Under the pieces are notes generated by a model that saw nothing but the letters and a program-made list of their open reading frames with translations, ran no database searches and was not told the origin of the DNA. From Fen-178 sp049516835 (GTDB lineage Bacteria; Acidobacteriota; Terriglobia; Bryobacterales; Bryobacteraceae), in NCBI GenBank assembly GCA_049516835.1, contig JBEKSR010000023.1, positions 16,101 through 80,100 of the forward strand: 64,000 nucleotides of DNA, read 5' to 3'. Position numbers and translations under genes: made by a program. Of this stretch, positions 41,868 through 51,805 are shown in pieces; within the stretch, counting starts at the first letter, position 1; each line of letters begins with the position of its first letter.

Positions 41868-42674
41868 ATGCGAATCTGGATACCGGGAGCGGCCAATATG
41901 CCAACATCCACGGAATTCCAATCGGGGAACCTGACCGTACGCGTCTTCCGGAGCAAACCGGATCTGGGGTCCGCCGCCGCGCGGCAGGCAGGTCCCATTC
42001 TGGAGCGGCGCATCCGTGAGGCCGGCCGCGCCCGAATCATCCTCTCCGCCGCCAATTCGCAATTGGAAATGATCGACGCCCTGGCTCGCCTTTCGGGCCT
42101 GGACTGGCGCGCCGTCGAGGTCTTCCACGTGGATGAGTATGTGGGGCTGCCGGCTTCGCACGCGGCCAGCTTCCGCCTTTGGGTCAAGACCCAGTTCGCC
42201 GATCGCGTGAACCCCGGCACAGTCCACTACCTGGCCGGAGATGCCTCCGATTTGGACGCGGAGTGCCGGCGCTACGCGGCCCTGCTTCGAGCCATGCCGA
42301 TCGACATCGCTTTTCTGGGATTCGGAGAGAACGGCCACATCGGGTTCAACGATCCGCATGAGGCGAACTTTGCCGACCCTTATGCGGTCCGGCGGGTGAC
42401 TCTCGACGAGAGGTGCCGCCGGCAGCAGGTAGGCGAGGGTCATTTCCCGGATCTGGCTTCCGTGCCCCGAGAGGCCATGACCCTGACTTGCCCCACGCTG
42501 GTTTCAGCCCGCCACATCATCTGCTGCGTACCCGACCGAAGGAAAGCCGAAGCCGTGAAAAACGCGCTGGAAGGCCCCGTCACTCCGGCCTGTCCGGGAT
42601 CTATCGTGCGGACGCACGCGCAGGCGTGCCTGTATCTCGACCAGGATTCGGCCTCGCTGCTTGGCGCGCGTTAA
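41868..42674 (+). CDS. nagB: Glucosamine-6-phosphate deaminase-like protein
   Basis: A 268-residue NagB/6-phosphogluconolactonase-family protein. Motifs: IILSAANSQLEMIDAL (phosphate loop), VFHVDEYVGLPASHAASFR (catalytic Asp and His region) and FLGFGENGHIGFNDP. The family reaction is glucosamine-6-phosphate to fructose-6-phosphate plus ammonia. I chose ATG 41868, which has AAAGG just upstream; ATG 41898 is an alternative. Confidence 0.88.
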   Translation: MRIWIPGAANMPTSTEFQSGNLTVRVFRSKPDLGSAAARQAGPILERRIREAGRARIILSAANSQLEMIDALARLSGLDWRAVEVFHVDEYVGLPASHAASFRLWVKTQFADRVNPGTVHYLAGDASDLDAECRRYAALLRAMPIDIAFLGFGENGHIGFNDPHEANFADPYAVRRVTLDERCRRQQVGEGHFPDLASVPREAMTLTCPTLVSARHIICCVPDRRKAEAVKNALEGPVTPACPGSIVRTHAQACLYLDQDSASLLGAR

Positions 42675-43005
42675 AACAGCCCTTTCGACAAGCATTTCCG
42701 CGGGCTCTCTGACTGGAGCGTAGTTGCCCGGATGGGACATCCGGCTCGGAGTACGGGTCGGACACCGCCTCACGGCCCCGAACGGGGCAAGCGATTTCCG
42801 GCGTGCGCGGACCGGGACTCACTCCGTGGCAAGAGGAACAATCCAATGCTCGCCATCGATTCGAACGCGGACTGCGTCGCGGTGAGTTGCCGGCCCGCCA
42901 TGTCGAGGTGGCGTGGTCGTTCACGACAAAAAGGGCTGCTTTACCGCAGGCTTCACAAGGGACGATTTCATCTATACTGGCTGTTGGGAAGGCAGCACGA
43001 GAACC
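42675..43005. other. Gene-free interval with hairpins
   Basis: No credible ORF. CCGGATG/CATCCGG (42728-42744) is a perfect hairpin after nagB and GCCCC/GGGGC follows near 42775; they may end the nagB transcript. TATACT at 42973-42978 is a possible -10 for the VWA gene. Confidence 0.5.
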
Positions 43006-45024
43006 TTGTCTTCAGCCCTCAACTGGTTAGGAAAGGCTGTTTTCGCAACGTCCTGGATTGGGGGATCTGTCGTCCTGGCGGCGCAGGTAACTGGTGGGAT
43101 ACCGGTGCCGGCACAGGAGCCCGTCATCCGTGTAACGGTGAATCTGGTCCAGGTGGAAGCAGTCGTGACCGGTCCGGATGGTCATCCTGTCAGGGATCTC
43201 GAGCCGGCCGACTTTGAGGTCCGCGAAAATGGAGTGTGGCAGAGAATCACGCACTTCTCCTGGATTCAGGTCTCCCCGCAACAGCCCGGCCAAACCAAAC
43301 CAGCGGCGCGGGGGCACGTGATGGCGCGGGTTCCGCCTAACCTTCTGAGCCGGCAAGATGTGCACAGGACGATTGTTCTGATGCTCGACGATGCCGGCAC
43401 GAGTTGGGAAGATCTCGTGCCGGTGATATCTGCGGGCAAGAGATTCGTACAAGAGCAGATCGAGCCCGGCGACCTGGTTGCGGTGACGGCGAGCCGCGGT
43501 GGGATGGGCTTTTACCAGCAGCTCAGCGGCGACAAACGCCAGCTTCTGGCCGCGATCGAAAGGATCGGCGCGCGGCCGTGCTGGGCGCTTTGGAATCTGG
43601 AGGTGCCGAGAGGCCCTACGACAGATTCGAGCGAGCCCAACCCGCCTCTGTTCACCTTGAAGCGGGGCGAGCCGCCGTTGGGCTGCCACGGCCCGCCTGC
43701 CAATCCAATCGGCTATCTGGCTTGGGCTATCCAAGGGCTTCGGCAGATGCCGGGCCGCAAGGCGATATTCCTCTTTACGAGCAACCCGTCGTTCCCTGCG
43801 CCGCCCAGCCTGATCGAATTGGCGAATCGCGCCGGCGTAACAATCCATGTGATCGACCCCGGCGGGGCGGCCACGAGCATAGCTCCTTCCCGCTCGCCTT
43901 CCCGGCGATTGGCGCTCGAAACCGGTGGTCTGTGGGTCAAGAACGCGCCATGTTGTTTCAACGCCACCATGGGTGGACTGATCGAGGAGATGAGGGGCTA
44001 TTATCTGCTCGGCTTCCGACCCCAGCGCAACCGCGTCGAGGTTATCGCGGGCAAGCCGATACCGCCTGTTATCACGGTCAAGGTACTGCGGCCGGGCTTG
44101 ATGGTTCGCTACAAGAGAGAATTCACAGAACCTCCCAGCGCGACTACGAGGCTGGCCCCGCGTACCAGGGAAGACCTCCTTCAGGACGCTCTGTGGTCGC
44201 CATTCAGCGCAGGCGCAATTCAGGTTCAACTCACATCTCTCTATTCGGCATCGCCGCCGGACGGTCGATCGAAGAGGCGCAATCCCCTACTGCGCACTAT
44301 CTTTGCCATTGACGGCAGCCGTTTTGAGTTCTCAGACACCCCCGAAGGGAAGAAGGAATTGACCCTCGATGTTGCGGTGGCGGTATTCACCCCCGAAGGC
44401 CAGCCCGCAGGCTACCGGGACCAAAGGTTGGCCATTGTGGCCGCGCCCGCCCGCGCCAGGGAAATCTCCAACGACGGCGTCACCTGCACGTTGGAGATCC
44501 CGCTCACAGAACCCGGACCGTATCAAGTCAGGGCGGCGGTAGTCCTGCCGGAAACGCAGCCCGGAGGCGACCAAAGACCGGTGGTGGCCGGCTCAGCATA
44601 TGAATTTATCGAGATACCGGATTTCAACAAGGCCCGCATCACTCTCTCGAGCATCGTTCTGTCGCAATCCGCCGACGAATTCACACGCAGCCGCCCGGCG
44701 TGGCGCCAGTTCGCCGCCGGAACGCAGGTCGACTACTCGTGTGAAGTTTTCGGAGTGACAGCAGATCCCGCCACGAAAAGCCGTGACGTCCAACTGGAAG
44801 TCAAGCTATTTCGGCAAGACAGGCTCATCCTGGCCACGCCACCGCTAGCAGTTTCTATCGATCCTAATTCGCCGAAGCCCGTCCTCGCTGGCAGTATCTC
44901 GATTCCCAAAGACCTCGAACCGGGAGAGTATTCGATGGAACTGTTGACATCGGACCGGCTGGCCGCTCCAAAAGATCAAGTGGCCTCACAATGGGCCGAG
45001 ATGACCGTAACTCGGAGTCAGTAA
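43006..45024 (+). CDS. VWFA-related acidobacterial protein (TIGR03436)
   Basis: A 672-residue secreted protein. I chose TTG 43006, because TATACT lies at 42973-42978 and the product begins with a signal-like segment (SSALNWLGKAVFATSW, GGSVVLAAQ); a GTG at 42913 would add 31 residues without one. The core begins VIRVTVNLVQVEAVVTGPDG, DLEPADFEVRENG, then the VWA-type TIVLMLDDAGTSWED. Half-way, LALETGG and MRGYYLLGFRP are typical of the family. The C-terminal third is beta-rich. Function unknown. Confidence 0.82.
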   Translation: MSSALNWLGKAVFATSWIGGSVVLAAQVTGGIPVPAQEPVIRVTVNLVQVEAVVTGPDGHPVRDLEPADFEVRENGVWQRITHFSWIQVSPQQPGQTKPAARGHVMARVPPNLLSRQDVHRTIVLMLDDAGTSWEDLVPVISAGKRFVQEQIEPGDLVAVTASRGGMGFYQQLSGDKRQLLAAIERIGARPCWALWNLEVPRGPTTDSSEPNPPLFTLKRGEPPLGCHGPPANPIGYLAWAIQGLRQMPGRKAIFLFTSNPSFPAPPSLIELANRAGVTIHVIDPGGAATSIAPSRSPSRRLALETGGLWVKNAPCCFNATMGGLIEEMRGYYLLGFRPQRNRVEVIAGKPIPPVITVKVLRPGLMVRYKREFTEPPSATTRLAPRTREDLLQDALWSPFSAGAIQVQLTSLYSASPPDGRSKRRNPLLRTIFAIDGSRFEFSDTPEGKKELTLDVAVAVFTPEGQPAGYRDQRLAIVAAPARAREISNDGVTCTLEIPLTEPGPYQVRAAVVLPETQPGGDQRPVVAGSAYEFIEIPDFNKARITLSSIVLSQSADEFTRSRPAWRQFAAGTQVDYSCEVFGVTADPATKSRDVQLEVKLFRQDRLILATPPLAVSIDPNSPKPVLAGSISIPKDLEPGEYSMELLTSDRLAAPKDQVASQWAEMTVTRSQ

Positions 45025-45093
45025 TTAGCTCTTCTCACGCCCAAGAATCTCGGGCGGAGTCGGATTTGGCGATTCTGTCCTAACACCTATGCC

Positions 45094-46185
45094 TTATCGC
45101 CGCCGCTCCGCCACAATGGTGATTTGCATGTCGCGCGCCTGGCGTACCACTTGCTGGACGACGGTGTCCCGGAACCGCTTCCACCAGGGCCGGGGTTGGG
45201 AGCGTCCCATGAAGATTTGGGTGATGCGCTGGGCGCGGGCGAACTCGGTGATGGCGCGCGGCACGTCGGCGGCTTCCACAATGTGCGTCTGAATCCGCAG
45301 GTTGCGGGCGAAGTTCATGTGGCGCTCCACGGCCTCCCGGTTCTGGGATGGGGCGCTGTCGCCGGAATCGGGCGGCGCCACGTGAATCGCCAGGCAGTCG
45401 CCCTGTAAGTAATCGGCCACGCGCTTTCCTCTTCGAATCAGGATGGCGGATGCCGGCCGCCCCGTGAGACAGACGAGCAGGCGCTCGTGGCGCGCCGGGG
45501 CGCCCCCCGAATCCGGCGCGGGGGGCGTGTGCAACTTGTCTTCCACCTCGTGGGCCGTGTGCCGCATGGCCATCTCCCGCAACGCCGTGAGGTTGGTCTC
45601 CGTGAAAAAGTTCTCCATGGCCCGCTGCGCCTTGTCCTGCGCATATACTACGCCCCGTTCCAGCCGGTTTCGCAACGCTTGCGGCGTCAGGTCGACCAGC
45701 ACCACCTCATCGGCCTCGTCCACCACCCAATCCGGGATGGTCTCCCTGACGCGTATTCCGGTGACGTGCCACACCTCGTCGTTGAGGCTCTCCAGATGCT
45801 GCACGTTCATGGTGGTGAGGACGTCGATGCCGGCTTCGAGCAGCGCGTGGACATCCTGCCAGCGCTTGAGCCGCTCCGATCCGGGCACGTTGGTGTGCGC
45901 GAATTCGTCGACGATGGCCACCGCCGGCCTGCGCCGCAAGATGGCGTCGGTATCCATCTCTTCGAAGCGCGAGCCGGCGTAAGGGATGACGCGCCGCGGG
46001 ACCGATTCGAGACCTTCGGTCTTGGCGATGGTTTCCTGGCGGCCGTGCGGCTCGAAATACCCGATGACAATGTCCACGCCCTTGTGCCGCAGTTCCTGGG
46101 CCTCTTCGAGCATGCGGTACGTCTTACCCACCCCGGCGGCGTATCCCACGTAGACCTTGAGCCGGCCTTTGCCCGCGTGTGCCAT
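45094..46185 (-). CDS. KdpD N-terminal-only protein (sensor domain plus USP domain)
   Basis: A 363-residue protein with the KdpD sensor domain: Walker A GYAAGVGKTYRML (Lys21), IGYFEPHGR and VAIVDEFAHTNVPGS. A universal-stress-protein-like domain follows from about residue 230. The membrane helices, HisKA and HATPase domains of full KdpD are absent, so it cannot be a kinase. Such short forms are known in other bacteria. It is last in the kdp operon and no kdpE is seen in the window. It ends naturally with a stop at 45094. Confidence 0.9.
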   Translation of the reverse strand: MAHAGKGRLKVYVGYAAGVGKTYRMLEEAQELRHKGVDIVIGYFEPHGRQETIAKTEGLESVPRRVIPYAGSRFEEMDTDAILRRRPAVAIVDEFAHTNVPGSERLKRWQDVHALLEAGIDVLTTMNVQHLESLNDEVWHVTGIRVRETIPDWVVDEADEVVLVDLTPQALRNRLERGVVYAQDKAQRAMENFFTETNLTALREMAMRHTAHEVEDKLHTPPAPDSGGAPARHERLLVCLTGRPASAILIRRGKRVADYLQGDCLAIHVAPPDSGDSAPSQNREAVERHMNFARNLRIQTHIVEAADVPRAITEFARAQRITQIFMGRSQPRPWWKRFRDTVVQQVVRQARDMQITIVAERRR

Positions 46186-46213
46186 TCCCCTTTAGGATAA
46201 ACCGCCCGGCCTG

Positions 46214-47293
46214 CTATTTCTTCTGCCCGAAGAACGCGATCATACCCAGCAAGACCGTCGGCTGGCTCCTGGAAGTCCCGTTGCCCTTTTGGAAGAACGC
46301 CTGGTTCGACCAGTCGTCGCGGAACTCGAGCCGGCTCAGCAGCCAGTCCGTCATCTGGTATGCACCGGTTAACGTAAACTCCTTGAGGGACTGCGCCGTG
46401 CCGGTGAAGAGGCCGTCCATATCGTCGAACCACTCGAGGCGTGGAGCGATGGCATACTTTTTGCCAACCGCAAAACGCGCCGCGGCGGCGATGCCGGCCC
46501 ACTGTCTCGCGCCCGCGCCGATGTTCTTGTCGCGCCCGTAGTCGAAGTTGACGTAATAACCGATCTTGTCGGTGGGCTTGACCAGCACCGTCGCGTCGTA
46601 GAGATTGCGTATGCCCTGATTGGTGTGGTCCTTCTCGGGGCCCACGTAGTAGACGTTAGTCCAGGTGACCTTCTTCCAAGCATAGGCGCCGTTAAGCCCA
46701 ACCGTTTTGCCGCTGTTGTTGTCTTTGACGTTGTTCCAGCCCTGCACCACCTGAACGCCGCCCGTGAAATGAGCGCCAACTGGAAACGATGCGCGGATGC
46801 CGAAGTGGTAATAGGGAATCGCCCAGGCGAAGAGCAGCGACCTCGAGTAATTCCAGTTCTGGTTCGTGGGGACCACTTCGGCGCCGGCGGACGACCAGAA
46901 CTCGCCGGCGTCCACTTCGACACCATGCCAGGACTTCGGCTTCAAACTGACATAAGCCTGCTGGATGTACTTCAGTTCGTCCGGGGCCTTGTCGGTGGAG
47001 TGGATGATATCGAAGGCTTGGCCGAACCCGGCGTCCAGATGAAATCCGACGGGAGCGGGGCCGTGGTCGATGGTAATCATGCCCATGCTGAGGTGCGCGG
47101 TATCGGCGCGCACATCGAAGTTCCGGAGGCCGTTGAATCCGGATACGGGGTTGTTGAAGTTCCCGTCCACGTAACCGTCAGCCAGCAAGCTGAAGTCAGT
47201 GCCCCAGCGCGTCCAGTTTGACGGAGGAGGAGTGGCTGGCGGCTGAGCTGCCAGGGATCCAGCTAAGAGAAGCGCTGCACCAATCCTCCGCAT
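46214..47293 (-). CDS. Outer-membrane beta-barrel (porin-like) protein in the kdp operon
   Basis: A 359-residue protein with a signal peptide (MRRIGAALLLAGSLAAQ) and alternating beta strands ending in aromatic Phe: FSLLADGYVDGNFN, HLSMGMITIDHG, LSRLEFRDDW and LLGMIAFFGQKK. This is typical of the DUF1597/BBP2-type barrel. Its ATG follows the kdpC stop after 1 nt, so it belongs to the operon. A role in letting potassium pass the outer membrane is an inference from position only. Confidence 0.82.
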   Translation of the reverse strand: MRRIGAALLLAGSLAAQPPATPPPSNWTRWGTDFSLLADGYVDGNFNNPVSGFNGLRNFDVRADTAHLSMGMITIDHGPAPVGFHLDAGFGQAFDIIHSTDKAPDELKYIQQAYVSLKPKSWHGVEVDAGEFWSSAGAEVVPTNQNWNYSRSLLFAWAIPYYHFGIRASFPVGAHFTGGVQVVQGWNNVKDNNSGKTVGLNGAYAWKKVTWTNVYYVGPEKDHTNQGIRNLYDATVLVKPTDKIGYYVNFDYGRDKNIGAGARQWAGIAAAARFAVGKKYAIAPRLEWFDDMDGLFTGTAQSLKEFTLTGAYQMTDWLLSRLEFRDDWSNQAFFQKGNGTSRSQPTVLLGMIAFFGQKK

Positions 47294-47294
47294 G

Positions 47295-47876
47295 TCATCG
47301 CGCTGGCGCGGTCTGGTCCAGCGCGCGGTTGATTTCGAGAACGTTCACACGGGGCTCACCCAGGAAGCCGAGGTCGCGCTCTTTGGTGTGGCTCGCAATG
47401 AGATCCCGGACCTGTTCCACCGGAATGCCGCGCGCCCTTGCGATGCGCGGCGCCTGAGCTTCGACCGAGGCGGGGCTGATGTCCGGATCGAGGCCGCTGC
47501 CGGATGATGTCACCAGGTCAGCCGGAATCGGCCCCGTGTAGTCCGGGTTGTTCTTGCGGAAGGAAGCCACGGAATCCTTCACCCGGTCCGCCAGCTTCTG
47601 GTTTGTTGGGCCAAGATTAGACGCACCGGAAGCGGTCGGATCGTACCCGTCGTTGCCGGCCGCGGAGGGCCGAGGCTGGAAGTACTCGGGCCTCTTGAAG
47701 TTCTGCCCGATCAGTTCGGAGCCGATAGCATGGCCATTGGCCACGATCAGGCTGCCGTTCGCCCTGGCAGGGAAAAGGACCTGGCACAGTCCGGTCACCA
47801 CGCCGGGGTAGAGCAAGCCCGTCAGGACCGTCAGCACCAGCATCATTTTGAAACCAGTTCCGAGTTGCTGCCACAT
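47295..47876 (-). CDS. kdpC: Potassium-transporting ATPase subunit C
   Basis: A 193-residue KdpC. One N-terminal membrane helix (MMLVLTVLTGLLYPGVVTGL), then GSELIGQNF and YFQPRPSAAGNDGYDPTASG, LGPTNQKLADRV and SGLDPDISPASVEAQ, all family hallmarks. It stabilises KdpB-ATP binding. Kdp order is A-B-C, all on the minus strand. Confidence 0.95.
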   Translation of the reverse strand: MWQQLGTGFKMMLVLTVLTGLLYPGVVTGLCQVLFPARANGSLIVANGHAIGSELIGQNFKRPEYFQPRPSAAGNDGYDPTASGASNLGPTNQKLADRVKDSVASFRKNNPDYTGPIPADLVTSSGSGLDPDISPASVEAQAPRIARARGIPVEQVRDLIASHTKERDLGFLGEPRVNVLEINRALDQTAPAR

Positions 47877-47886
47877 ATTCTCCTCC

Positions 47887-50001
47887 TTACGCCAGCCTCA
47901 GCCAGCCCAGTACCCTGTCGATAAACCAGATGCAGGGGAAAGGCGCAATGAAACCGCCCACCCCATAGATCCAGAGGTTCCGGCGCAGCATCTCAGCCGC
48001 GCTTTGCGGCTTGTATTTCACGCCTCGCAACGCCAGCGGCACAAGGGCAACGATGATCAACGCATTGAAGATTACCGCGGCGAGCACCGCGCTTTGGGGG
48101 GTGTGCAGGTCCATGATGTTGAGCTTGGCTAGCGGTGGGTAGGTTACCATGAACATCGCCGGGATGATGGCGAAGTACTTGGAGACGTCGTTCATGATAG
48201 AGAACGTCGTCAGCGCGCCGCGCGTAATCAGCAATTGCTTCCCAATGGCGACGACCTCGATCAGCTTGGTCGGGTTGCTGTCGAGATCCACCATGTTCCC
48301 GGCTTCCTTGGCGGCCATCGTGCCGGTGTTCATGGCCAAGCCCACGTCGGCCTGGGCGAGCGCGGGGGCGTCGTTGGTGCCGTCACCGGTCATGGCCACC
48401 ATGCGGCCGCCCGCCTGTTCCTTGCGGATGTACTCCAGTTTGTCCGTAGGCGTCGCCTGGGCGAGAAAGTCGTCCACGCCCGCTTCGGCGGCGATCGCTG
48501 CCGCGGTCAACGGGTTGTCGCCGGTAACCATCACCGAGCGAATCCCCATGGCGCGCAACTGCGCGATGCGCTCCCTCATCCCGCCCTTGACGATGTCCTT
48601 GAGGTGGACGATGCCGAGCAGCTTTGGACCATCGGCCACCGCCAGCGGGGTGCCGCCGGTCCTCGAGATCCGATCGGCGGCGTCGGTGAAGCCCAGCGGG
48701 ACGGCGCCGCCTTCTTGCTCCACGAACTTCAGGACAGCGTCAGTCGCGCCCTTTCGAAGGCTCCTGCCATCGATATCCACACCGCTCATCCGGGTGTAGG
48801 CGGAGAACGGGATGAAGTGCGCCTCGTGCTCCGCCACCTCGCGGCCACGCAACTCATATTTGTTCTTTGCGAGAACTACAATCGACCGGCCCTCGGGCGT
48901 CTCGTCCGCGAGACTGGAAAGCTGAGCGGCCTCGGCAAGTTCCTTCTCAGTCGCGCCGTTGACGGGCAAGAAGGCCACGGCCTGCCGGTTGCCGAGGGTG
49001 ATTGTGCCGGTCTTGTCCAGCAGGAGCGTGTTGACGTCACCGGCGGCCTCCACGGCCTTTCCGCTCATCGCCAGCACGTTGTGCTGCATCACGCGGTCCA
49101 TGCCCGCGATTCCGATGGCCGAGAGCAGTCCGCCGATGGTGGTCGGGATCAGGCATACCAGCAAGGCCACGTAGACCGCGATGCTGGGCACGCTCCCCGT
49201 ACCAGCGGAGTTCACGCTGTAGATGGCGTAGGGTATCAGGGTGGCCACGGCGAACAGGAAGATAAGCGTGAGGCCCGCGATCAGGATGTTCAGGGCGATC
49301 TCGTTCGGCGTCTTCTGCCGCTGGGCGCCTTCCACCAGCGCGATCATGCGATCGAGGAAGGTTTCACCGGGGTTCGAGGTGATCTTGATCCGGACTTGAT
49401 CCGAGAGGACCTTGGTGCCCCCGGTGACGGCGCTGCGGTCGCCGCCCGATTCGCGAATCACGGGGGCGCTCTCACCGGTGATTACGGACTCATCGACCAT
49501 GGCGATGCCTTCGATGACGTCACCATCTCCCGGGATCAGTTCGCCCTCGCTGCAGATCACGACATCTCCGGAGCGCAGCTTTGAAGACAGGACCTGCTCG
49601 GTGCTCCCGTTTTCCCGGACGCGGTTCGCCAGCGCATCGGTCTGCGTCTTGCGCAGCGAGTCCGCTTGGGCCTTGCCCCGGGCTTCCGCCATGGCCTCGG
49701 CGAAGGTGGCGAACAGGACCGTGAACCACAGCCACAGATCGATCTGCAGCTCGAATGCCAGGTTATGCGCTCCGATAAGAGCATCGCGAACCAGGAACAC
49801 GGTGGTCAGCGCGGCGCCCACCTCTACTACGAAAATCACAGGGTTCTTCATCAGCGTAATGGGATTCACCTTGGCCAACGAACCCTTCGCAGCACGCCAG
49901 AGAATCTCGGGGTCGAAGAGGGGGCGGGACCGCGCCAACTTCTTCGGAATGAGCGTCGTCGAATCTTCCACCGCACGAGGAGGAGTCAAAGTCCTTGCCA
50001 T
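47887..50001 (-). CDS. kdpB: Potassium-transporting ATPase subunit B (P-type)
   Basis: A 704-residue P-type ATPase. Phosphorylation site Asp329 in LLLDKTGTITLGN; actuator TGES at 175-178; the hinge MTGDGTNDAPALAQADVG. It hydrolyses ATP to drive K+ uptake through KdpA. The N-terminal 45 residues before the membrane part are charged. ATG 50001 is 3 nt after the kdpA stop. Confidence 0.96.
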   Translation of the reverse strand: MARTLTPPRAVEDSTTLIPKKLARSRPLFDPEILWRAAKGSLAKVNPITLMKNPVIFVVEVGAALTTVFLVRDALIGAHNLAFELQIDLWLWFTVLFATFAEAMAEARGKAQADSLRKTQTDALANRVRENGSTEQVLSSKLRSGDVVICSEGELIPGDGDVIEGIAMVDESVITGESAPVIRESGGDRSAVTGGTKVLSDQVRIKITSNPGETFLDRMIALVEGAQRQKTPNEIALNILIAGLTLIFLFAVATLIPYAIYSVNSAGTGSVPSIAVYVALLVCLIPTTIGGLLSAIGIAGMDRVMQHNVLAMSGKAVEAAGDVNTLLLDKTGTITLGNRQAVAFLPVNGATEKELAEAAQLSSLADETPEGRSIVVLAKNKYELRGREVAEHEAHFIPFSAYTRMSGVDIDGRSLRKGATDAVLKFVEQEGGAVPLGFTDAADRISRTGGTPLAVADGPKLLGIVHLKDIVKGGMRERIAQLRAMGIRSVMVTGDNPLTAAAIAAEAGVDDFLAQATPTDKLEYIRKEQAGGRMVAMTGDGTNDAPALAQADVGLAMNTGTMAAKEAGNMVDLDSNPTKLIEVVAIGKQLLITRGALTTFSIMNDVSKYFAIIPAMFMVTYPPLAKLNIMDLHTPQSAVLAAVIFNALIIVALVPLALRGVKYKPQSAAEMLRRNLWIYGVGGFIAPFPCIWFIDRVLGWLRLA

Positions 50002-50004
50002 TGG

Positions 50005-51798
50005 TTAGCTCCCAAGAGGAAACATCACAAAGGAGAAAAGTTTTCCCCCGTGCATGAAGAAATGCTCCACTATCGGGCCGAGCGCCAGCGCCGGGAAGAA
50101 GGTCAGAGCGCCAACGACCAGCACGGTGGCCGCCAGCAGGCCTATAAAGAGGGGACCGTGTGTGGGAAACGTGCCGCTGGAGGATGGCACCTTCTTCTGC
50201 GCCGCCAGACTGCCCGCGACGGCCAGAAGAGGAATGATGAACATGAAGCGTCCAAACTGCATGGCCAGCCCGGTGGTGACGTTGAACCAGGGGCTATTGG
50301 CGTTGATGCCGGCGAAAGCGCTACCGTTGTTCTCCGCCGTGCTCGAGTAGGCGTACAGCATCTCGCTGAACCCGTGCGGCCCCGAGTTGCCCAGGTTTGT
50401 GATGGCGGGCCCGGTGGCATTCCAATAGCTGCCCTTGGCGAACGGCATGACGATACTGACCGCTGTGAACACGAGGATTATGAACGATGTCGCCAGAATC
50501 GGCAGCATCGCCATCTTGACCTCCTTCTGCCGGATCTTCTTTCCGAGATACTCCGGCGTTCTGCCCACCATGAGCCCGGCAATGAAGACCGCGACGATGG
50601 CATACAGCAGCATGCCGTACAAACCCGAACCAACGCCTCCGAAGATCACCTCGTCGGTCTGGAGGTTGAACATGGGGACGAGTCCGCCAATCGGAGTGAG
50701 ACTGTCATGGCCGCTGCTGACGGCGCCGCAGCTCGCATCGGTGGTTACGGTCGCGAATAAGGCCGACGACGCGATACCGAAGCGGGTTTCCTTTCCCTCC
50801 ATGTTGCCGCCGGCCTGCCCGGCGGTGGAGGCGCTTTCCAGGCCGAGTTTGGTCAGGATGGGGTTTCCGGCCTGCTCGAAGCCATAACAGACGAAGACGC
50901 CGATGACAAACATGGCCGCCATGGCGCCGAAGATGGCCCAGCCTTGCCTCGTATCTCCGACCATGCGGCCGAACGTATAGGTAAGCCCCGCCGGGATCGC
51001 GAAGATCAGGAGCACCTGGAGGAAGTTGGTGAACGGTGTCGGGTTCTCGTAGGCGTGCGCGGAGTTGGCATTGAAGAACCCGCCGCCGTTGGTCCCCAGC
51101 ATCTTGATCGCTTCCTGAGAGGCGACGGGACCCTGCGGAATAGTCTGGGTGGCTCCTTCGACGGTCTTGACGGTGGCGTAAGGGCGGAGGTTCTGGATGG
51201 CGCCCTGGGAGCAGAGCAGCAGCGCGGCGACCAGAGCAATCGGCAGGAGCACATACAGTGCCGCGCGCGTGAGGTCGACCCAGAAGTTGCCTATCTTGTC
51301 GGTCTGATGGCGGGCAAAGCCGCGTATAATGGCCACCGCGGCGGCGATGCCGACTGCCGGGGAGACAAAGTTCTGCACCGTCAGGGCGACCATCTGGACG
51401 AAATAGCTCAGCGTCGACTCGCCGCTGTAGGCTTGCCAGTTCGTGTTGGTCACAAAGCTGACGGCGGTGTTGTAGGCCAGGTCGGGCGATACCAGCTTTC
51501 CGCCGAAGGCCTGCGGGTTCAACGGCAAAAGGCCTTGCAGTCTCTGGATTACATACACGAACAGGAAGGCGAAGACGCTGAACCACAGGAGTCCCGCGGC
51601 GTATTGAGTCCAGCGCTGTTCGGCCTCTTCCCGGATCCCGCATAGTTTGTAGATCAGCGACTCCACGGGTCGGAGGATGGGGTGGAGAAACGTGCGCTCT
51701 CCCTGGAACAGCCTGGCCATGAACAGCCCAAGCGGTTTCGTGAGGAGAAGCAGGACGCCGAAGAATACGGCGATTTGGAAAACTCCTATGCTCGTCAT
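50005..51798 (-). CDS. kdpA: Potassium-transporting ATPase subunit A
   Basis: A 597-residue, ten-helix K+-binding subunit. It starts MTSIGVFQIAVFFGVLLLL and includes SFVTNTNWQAYSGESTLSYF, GTNGGGFFNANSAHAYENP and NNGSAFAGINANSPWFN, which contain selectivity-filter loops. kdpF lies 7 nt upstream and kdpB 3 nt downstream. Confidence 0.96.
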   Translation of the reverse strand: MTSIGVFQIAVFFGVLLLLTKPLGLFMARLFQGERTFLHPILRPVESLIYKLCGIREEAEQRWTQYAAGLLWFSVFAFLFVYVIQRLQGLLPLNPQAFGGKLVSPDLAYNTAVSFVTNTNWQAYSGESTLSYFVQMVALTVQNFVSPAVGIAAAVAIIRGFARHQTDKIGNFWVDLTRAALYVLLPIALVAALLLCSQGAIQNLRPYATVKTVEGATQTIPQGPVASQEAIKMLGTNGGGFFNANSAHAYENPTPFTNFLQVLLIFAIPAGLTYTFGRMVGDTRQGWAIFGAMAAMFVIGVFVCYGFEQAGNPILTKLGLESASTAGQAGGNMEGKETRFGIASSALFATVTTDASCGAVSSGHDSLTPIGGLVPMFNLQTDEVIFGGVGSGLYGMLLYAIVAVFIAGLMVGRTPEYLGKKIRQKEVKMAMLPILATSFIILVFTAVSIVMPFAKGSYWNATGPAITNLGNSGPHGFSEMLYAYSSTAENNGSAFAGINANSPWFNVTTGLAMQFGRFMFIIPLLAVAGSLAAQKKVPSSSGTFPTHGPLFIGLLAATVLVVGALTFFPALALGPIVEHFFMHGGKLFSFVMFPLGS

Positions 51799-51805
51799 GT
51801 GGCCC

